The position numbers were made by a program, and so were the translations under genes. 64,000 nucleotides of DNA, taken from contig NC_135549.1 of NCBI RefSeq assembly GCF_964340395.1, forward strand, positions 27,525,095-27,589,094, in the 5' to 3' direction. This stretch comes from Glandiceps talaboti (lineage: Eukaryota > Hemichordata > Enteropneusta > Spengelidae). This document shows, in pieces, positions 50,393 to 64,000 of the stretch (the first letter of the stretch is position 1; the number at the start of each line of letters is the position of its first letter). The notes below the pieces were generated by a model. The model was not told where the DNA came from. It made no database searches and was given only the letters and a program-made list of their open reading frames with translations.

Positions 50393-53300
50393 TGTATGTA
50401 TGTATGTATGTATGTATGTATGCTTTTGTTTGGCAATCGCGCGGAATTAATGTCATGTTTATATCATGAAAGGAGTATCCAGAACCCAAGTTTATGAAAA
50501 TGATATTTTTTCCTGGATTGGAGCTTTCTTTTTATGAAGTTGTTAAGAATTGGTCAAAAAAATTATGAAATGTCATCGATGATATGCAAGTCGTGTCCGA
50601 ACATGTACTTTTCAGTCACAAATTTAAACTTAAAACAGTACTGAGCAATTTTCCTTTTCGACTCAGCCATCCAGATAGCGTAAGGCTATGATTTAGAATA
50701 ATGACTCACCTAGGGAGCATATTGATATATTGGCTAGGGAGTCCATTTCTCAGATATTCTAATTTCTAATTAATTTTCGTTATTGACAGTCGAATGTTCA
50801 GTAGATGGGATGAGTCGGAATCCAACTGCTTTGAAGAAAATCAGTGAAAGTACAGGACTTAACGTCATCATGGGTACAGGTTTTTATTTAGGAAGAGTAC
50901 ATCCACCGGATATGAGTCAGAGAACAGTGGAAATGATTGCCGATAAATTTATCTCAGAAATTTATGATGGTGTTGAAGGTAAGTGACGTGTAAATGTTAC
51001 ACATATGTAGGAATACCTATTAGACTGTCTTGGTCCATCTTTCCACGTGAAAATAGTTTTTTGGGGGGTTGTCGGTGACCGAGTGGTTAAACCACTTGCC
51101 TCTTACCACTGTGCGATCGGGGTTCAAACCCATTCAGGGTTTGAATACATTTCCCACGCTGTAAGTTAAGAAGAGTGTCGTTCACTTTCACTCTACCAAA
51201 CAACGCAGGTCACTCTGATTTCCTCCTGCATTAACACTGGACTTATGAGGGATGGCTCTCACTGGACTTCTTGGGAGGCAAGTGTTTATATACTTAAAAA
51301 AACTATCCAGTATAAATATAGATTATTTGTTAATTTTTATTTTTGCACTGGTACAAGCCTCCAAAAATCATTTTCTCAACAGACCTCCCTGACCCCTAAT
51401 GAAGTCAACGTTATATATGCCTCATTCGTTTTTTTTTTCGTGACAAAAATTGTTAATAAGATATATAATGACCCAAGTGTTCTTTGGGTTTGCTCATGCA
51501 AGAACATTCACATCAACCACGAACTCTCTTCTTGTGGAAGTATTTGTGGCTCTCCAATGGCACTAATCTGCAGGTCATGGGACCAGTAATAATGTACACG
51601 CGCATCTTATCACATACTAAACATGGTTACCGTTGTCCTCAACTTGCATATCGCCATAACTGACATTACACAGACTGACAGTGACGCTGACGTCAATGTG
51701 TTCCATGTGTGCATGTAATGACATGCGTGTAAATCCGTACCGCACCCGTATCTCCCTACAGCAAGAACCAAATCCATACAAACCTGAAATGACTTCTTCA
51801 CATTGAATACATACTAATTAAAAGTATTGGGAGGGAGGGGGGGGGGTGACTGTGTACTATACAAATGCGTGTTATTACTCATGGCTTACCTATATCAAAC
51901 GTGTTCATTTCATTCCTATTACAGGTGGTATTTGTGCTGGCCTAATTGGTGAATTAGGATGCTCCACTGAAGTCACAGACAACGAAATAAAAGTTCTGAA
52001 GGCAGCAGTCATTGCTCAGAAAGAGACTGGTCTTGCTATTTCCATTCATCCAGGTATTTAATTAATTTTGAAGTTACCGACGTATATATAGAGGGCTCTC
52101 TCCACCATAATGATGAAACTCAAGTCATAACCTCTGACATTGCTAATTAGCTCATTAGCATTTAACTTGTAAAGAAATTCTATACATTGGGTGATATATC
52201 ATGCTTCATTTGCTTATGACTATCAAACCAGGACATGGGTACGAATTGAAAGGTACCTGCACAGGGGCTTAGAATTGTCCATATATGTTTACAAATTTTG
52301 GGGGGTTTTTTGTTTATGTTTTCTTCTCCTTTTTTTAAACTAATATTTGTTTTTTGATTATTTGATTATTGTTTACTTTTTAAAAAAATATCTTTTCCAT
52401 AGAAGGTGCCATGTAATAAAGTAATGATTTGAAAAGCTGGTGTTGTGGGTTTTTTCTAAGTCAATTTTAACTTCTTTTGCTGTTGTTAATAAACTAGCTG
52501 TACTGTGACTACCTTATTAATTATTTATGAGATTGTGCAACAGAGCGCCCTCAACCAGCGACCTCTCCTCGTCCCACTCACCATGAGAAAAGTAGGGAAA
52601 AGATTTTTCTTTTAAAAGCAAAACAAAAAAGTGTGAAAGTAAACAATAAACAAAAACAAAATAGTTGTAAACAAATATGGCCAATCCTAAGCCCCTGTGG
52701 TACATGTCGAGTACTACATGTGTTAGAACTATTTACTGACGTACGAACAGAAAGTGGTCACTTGCTATATACTTTTTTCCACTCAAGTAAATTGAAGCGC
52801 ATTTTATCGGGAAGCAATTCATACAATGCTTTTTTAACAAATGAAATTTAGATTAGACTTTCGACATGAATCATATAGTTTGATTTCCTACGCCGTTGAT
52901 GTTAATTAAGTCAAAGTCAAGATTTTGAAATGTTCACCTTTTACCCTACATTGGTTTTGATGTTTCATTTTATTTTATTTTCTTAGAATTTTAGGCAATT
53001 TAAACAGACCTGTAAAAAGATTGTTATGTGCATTTACTTTCTAAAACATTATCAAATAACCCTGTCTGTCATGTTTTCTTTACACTCAGGCTATTCTGTT
53101 GAATCTCCATTCCGTGTGTTGAACATATTGAAATCTGAAGGTGCCGACTTATCACGTGTTGTAATGAGTCATGTCGATAGAGGTATACTGTCAGTTCGTA
53201 ACATGGTGGAACTGGCCAAGACTGGATGTGTTTTATTGTTTGACCAGTATGGTTGGGGGTGTTCTATGACTCATGCCCAATCCCACAATATAGATTATCC

Positions 53301-53858
53301 CAGTGATTTCGTCAGATGTCACATGATCAGAGAACTGCGGGATTATGGTTTCCTTAAACAGGTAGGTGTGTGAAAGAGGAAGGGGGGGGGGGGGGGGGTT
53401 AAAGACATCGTCTCTTGATTTTACTTCTATTCATGGAAGTCAAAGAGATGATATATTCCTTTTGAGTTTAAGTTGGTACGTGCGTGTGTGTATGTATGTA
53501 TGTATGTATGTGTGTATGTATGTATGTATGTATGTATGTATGTATGTATGTATGTATGTACGTACGTACGTGTGTGTATGTATGTATGTATGTATGTATG
53601 TATGTATGTATGTATGTATGTATTACATTACTACCTGATCATCTAGATACTAGATAATGTGATTGTTTTTCTTTCTTGTACTAGGTGGTACTGTCACATG
53701 ACATAGCATTCAAGATGAGACTTACAAAGTATGGTGGGGAAGGTTTTGAACACATTTCAAAGAACATCGTACCTTACATGCTGAAGAGAGGTTTTAAAGA
53801 TGAAGACATTGATGTAATGATGGTACAGAACCCAAAGAGAATCCTAACATCACAATGA
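44414..53858 (+). CDS. PTER: Phosphotriesterase-related protein, copy B, seven exons
   Basis: Tandem paralogue of the gene at 34,186 with the same seven-exon structure. Exons: 44,414-44,478; 49,109-49,289; 49,988-50,072; 50,790-50,978; 51,925-52,053; 53,090-53,361; 53,685-53,858. Each exon has exactly the same length as its partner, giving 364 residues. The ligands TLMHEH (His29, His31), GELGCS (Glu183), SIHPG (His215), MSHVDR (His244) and SHDIA (Asp313) are all kept, so both copies should be catalytic. Exon 4 differs from copy A at only about 4 of 189 bases and the last 70 or so bases before the final codons are the same. Exons 1 and 2 and the first half of exon 7 differ by roughly 10 per cent or more. 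An AATAAA lies at 53,927-53,932, 69 bases after the stop. Intron 1 (4.6 kb) houses a MITE and a large inverted-repeat cassette; a GA run starts a few bases after the exon 2 donor. Confidence 0.93.
44623..44830. mobile_element. hAT-like MITE with 8-bp target duplication in PTER-B intron 1
   Basis: A 192-bp element at 44,631-44,822 has perfect terminal inverted repeats of about 37 bp starting CACAGGGGCGTG. The 8-mer CCGTAGCA borders both ends (44,623-44,630 and 44,823-44,830), a textbook target-site duplication of hAT size. The middle has no coding capacity. The CACAGG ends are shared with the elements at 19.4 kb and 29.5 kb. Confidence 0.88.
45652..45742. repeat. TCTG and TC microsatellite
   Basis: CTGT repeats pass into a TC run of about 28 units. 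It lies in the left arm of the inverted-minisatellite cassette and has no counterpart in the right arm. Confidence 0.93.
47069..47740 (-). pseudogene. SAP-like-domain open frame inside the cassette
   Basis: On the minus strand one frame runs from about 47,740 to 47,069 with a single in-frame TAA at 47,542-47,540. The upstream part contains WLGPEMVRIPQPVPDPDSP and KRKGELTTK-like basic text. After the stop come EEFSKLFYVDCKHIEAYV, a lysine run, then YNWLDLVVHGKLSSLQVAEL followed by DTYLKYQQLNIHGRKDDKLK. This last block resembles an SAP DNA-binding motif (L--L-V-EL--YL----L---G-K--L). The C-terminus is an acidic Ser/Asp/Glu tail. The family was not recognised with certainty; I infer a protein encoded by a mobile element. 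Because the TAA is followed by CAGGTGG, an intron boundary there is possible, but no donor was established. Confidence 0.5.
49297..49428. repeat. GA and GGGA microsatellite next to the PTER-B exon 2 donor
   Basis: A GA run of about 35 units and a GGGA run begin only about seven bases after the GT at 49,290. The RNA would carry a long purine tract directly behind the 5' splice site. Confidence 0.93.
49548..49641. repeat. Dispersed repeat, copy 2 (partner at 6.1 kb)
   Basis: Counterpart of 6,076-6,180: CGCAAACCAC, CCTCTTTTACG, CACCGTC and GAAGAAATAACAGCTCTGGT occur in the same order with substitutions. It lies in PTER-B intron 2. Confidence 0.5.
50186..50421. repeat. Two GTAT tetranucleotide arrays in PTER-B intron 3
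   Basis: GTAT runs at about 50,182-50,222 and 50,363-50,421 are separated by about 140 bases of unique sequence. A third GTAT array lies at 53,488-53,620 in intron 6. Confidence 0.9.
51071..51300 (+). mobile_element. tRNA-derived SINE in PTER-B intron 4
   Basis: The head has a polymerase III A box TGACCGAGTGG (51,076-51,086, of tRNA-Ser/Leu type) and a B box GGTTCAAACCC (51,121-51,131) at normal spacing. It is followed by a non-tRNA body with GTAAGTTAAGAAGAGTGTCG and CCTCCTGCATTAACACTGG. A working tRNA is unlikely because the 3' half does not close a cloverleaf. The right boundary is uncertain. Confidence 0.65.
53488..53620. repeat. GTAT array in PTER-B intron 6
   Basis: GTAT repeats with a central GTAC/GTGTGT variant block lie between exons 6 and 7. 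The false tyrosine/valine/cysteine frame across it is not coding. Confidence 0.92.
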
Positions 53859-53926
53859 TAATTACATTTATATGTTAACTGTTGATATATATTTCATAAT
53901 CACTAAGTAACAAGTTATGACAACTG

Positions 53927-53932
53927 AATAAA
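53927..53932 (+). terminator. Polyadenylation signal of PTER copy B
   Basis: AATAAA lies 69 bases after the TGA at 53,856-53,858 and in the correct orientation, with a GT-rich stretch (GTT run at about 53,972-54,020) 40 bases further on that could serve as the downstream element. This would make a very short 3' UTR. Confidence 0.65.
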
Positions 53933-53972
53933 CTCTATAGTGATGGAAAATGGATCAGTGTTTTGTTTATCA

Positions 53973-54021
<49 letters not shown>

Positions 54022-55504
54022 GGAAACACCATGATACCACAAGTAATATCTCAATACATAATATAGGTGAAGGCAGGGGAATTTTTCACCCTCATGTACA
54101 TCATCATTGGTTTCGTGTTTTGTAGAACAAATATGCCTACTATAAGTTTACCTACAAGACATGGAACATGGTGTTGCGCATGTGCATTTTGTTTACAATA
54201 TACTGGGTTTAGGTTTAACGTATACAGTTCTGGAATTTCTACTTCATCTGTTGCTCATCACTTTACAACCTGGACAAATTTGCGCCTGGAAGATATCCCA
54301 GAATTTTATTTTCGCCAATGGTAGTCCGCTAAGGCTATAGACTTTGTCTTTTTAGTGAACTATCTCATGAAGCCACCCACGCCAAGCTTGGGTGAGCTCC
54401 TTGGGACAGTAACACCAAGACAAGTTTCAGAGTTACGTCGTGAGGATGATATATGTTCCTACCTACACTAGATGTCATTCCCTTCATTTCTGTATGTCTT
54501 GGGCCAAATTGATAATCTGTTTTTTCAGCATCATATTACAGCTCAGTTTCTGTATTCATGTCTCTGCCCTTCGTATATATGATATCATCTTTTTGTTTGT
54601 GATCGTGTTGTTCCATCGGGTAGTGAGTACCTTTTTCATCCTACATATTCTGCATAGAGGAAGAAGGCGCCCACTTCCTCCTGGAACAAGAAAGTCGCAA
54701 GCAAACGTTCATACAAAGGAATTCGAAAAATAATAAGTCAAAGAAATCGAGCTATATTCCTATATTATCAGATTTTCATCAGATTGGTCTCGGATATGAG
54801 TCGGTGGCCCAGAAAGTTAACGTAACATTTCTCTTTTATCGTCGAAAAGAATAGATAGAACCGTAGCAACTCGAACTTGAATGCATATGAATATATAGGA
54901 TGTAATTGGGTTCAATCATATATCATCTGTTGAGAAATGGGGATACATTTAACACTACCGAAATCTTTTTTTAACAAACGATGTACACAGACAAGGAATA
55001 GAAGAAACTTGTCTGTGCAGTGTAGGATGATCCGATCAAGCTTGGACTGACCTTTGCCCACTTGTCACAGACATCTTTAAAACAAACACCATCGTCATGA
55101 CTGTACATGTGTTTTGAAATGTTTTACCATTGAATTGTCACAGTGTAGTAACATATTAATATTTGGCATTTATTTATAATCGGTTTTATGCATATTTACA
55201 TTCATTTGAATTCCACTCCTAAGACATTAGTACAACATAATATTGGCTTAAGTGACCGTATAGTCATAAAAAAAACCTACAACATGAGTACAACAAATGT
55301 GACCTAAGTGCGGCTTCAGCCGTGAGCTCGGAATCGATTTTCGATTGACAGTGTATTTACTCACATTTGCATGACATAAGGTCCGACGTAAGCCATATCT
55401 GTGTCCCTTCTATCGTTACCAGTGGAACAAGGCATCTCACAGACTCCATAGCTCGGTGACTTCCCCCTATTTCAAGACCTTATGATCTAGCTTAATTTCC
55501 CAAA
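53933..55504. other. Interval between PTER-B and the esterase gene
   Basis: It holds a GTT run (53,972-54,020) and otherwise unremarkable AT-rich DNA. No exon is recognised. The esterase promoter should be in the last few hundred bases, but I see no clear core motif. Confidence 0.5.
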
Positions 55505-63402
<7,898 letters not shown>

Positions 63403-64000
63403 GTGAGTGTGTATTACTGGCTTTGAGTTTCATATGGTATTAATTGTAGCCACCAGACTTTTTCCTTGAATATTGGATTGCGTGTGCCATGATTGAGGGC
63501 CGGGATTTGTGGATGGCATGTTCCAAGTGTCTGGTTGAATATAGTAGCATTCAAATTCATTGGTTGAAAAGAGTAGCATTCAAATTCATTGGTTGAAAAG
63601 AGTAGTATTCAAATTCATTGTAAATGTATGCTGTAGAATTTGCAGCAAAATGGCATTGATTTCCCTAAGGGATGGGAGTGCATATTTATCAATTCTTCAT
63701 TAATTTAATCAAATGAACGTGACAGACTTCCGTTCAGGCTTGAGAAAGCACATTATATCAGCGAAAGCAACGCATGGCTCGAGATCTTTCATATACATTA
63801 GTTTAGTAGTATTTTGTCTATGTCTGGCAATGCTCTACCGTTCGTCAAAATCATGATGTGGTTATTTCATCGGCCAATAAGGCTTTTTGAATGCTGATAG
63901 TTATATCGAGGTTGGGGAGAACACTCACGTGAGTGTTGTTGGCGTAATAGAAAGTTAACAAAAAATAGGTTATATAGTATTCCAGACTAACTTAGTATGG
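63403..64000. other. Right edge: esterase intron 7 or 3' flank
   Basis: No exon completing the esterase is recognised. A tandem repeat of about 31 bp (AGTAG(C/T)ATTCAAATTCATTG...) occurs three times at about 63,542-63,620. Confidence 0.45.

Noticed and set aside
51071..51145. A functional tRNA-Ser or tRNA-Leu gene
   Set aside because: A and B boxes are good, but the sequence after the B box does not pair with the 5' end to close an acceptor stem, and a SINE body follows.

Overview
The window is nuclear DNA from an animal, most likely a marine invertebrate that is not an ecdysozoan. The genes are split by GT-AG introns, one intron is of the minor AT-AC class, and the DNA between exons is AT-rich and full of simple repeats, LINE relics, MITE-like hairpins and tRNA-derived SINE pieces. 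Phylum cannot be fixed by eye. Five protein-coding genes could be rebuilt exon by exon; almost every other long open frame is repeat or chance.

Layout: 1-7.0 kb holds no recognisable gene. GEMIN2 (SMN complex, snRNP assembly) lies on the minus strand at 7,374-12,530 in six exons. About 6 kb without a gene follows. RTCB (tRNA-splicing/RNA ligase) lies on the minus strand at 18,540-27,883 in twelve exons, and all catalytic metal and guanylate ligands are visible. A broken MULE transposase and a perfect 154-bp foldback element occupy 28.5-29.8 kb, followed by retroelement debris and microsatellites to 33.3 kb.

On the plus strand are two tandem, complete, seven-exon copies of a phosphotriesterase-related (PTER) gene, at 34,186-41,926 and 44,414-53,858. 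Both encode 364 residues and keep all metal ligands. Their exons are patchily near-identical, while their introns look unrelated over most of their length. A 3.4-kb cassette bounded by inverted 21-bp minisatellite arms sits in intron 1 of the second copy. A secreted carboxylesterase/cholinesterase-family gene starts at 55,505 and runs off the right edge; seven exons with an intact catalytic triad are present.

The main unusual points are: an AT-AC (U12-type) intron in RTCB; a minisatellite that has multiplied the 5' splice site of RTCB exon 7; the perfect foldback with 8-bp direct repeats; several MITEs sharing CACAGG ends; the mosaic PTER pair; and the inverted-minisatellite cassette with an SAP-like open frame. 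GEMIN2 and RTCB are both RNA-metabolism genes in the same orientation, but nothing in the sequence shows that they are co-expressed.
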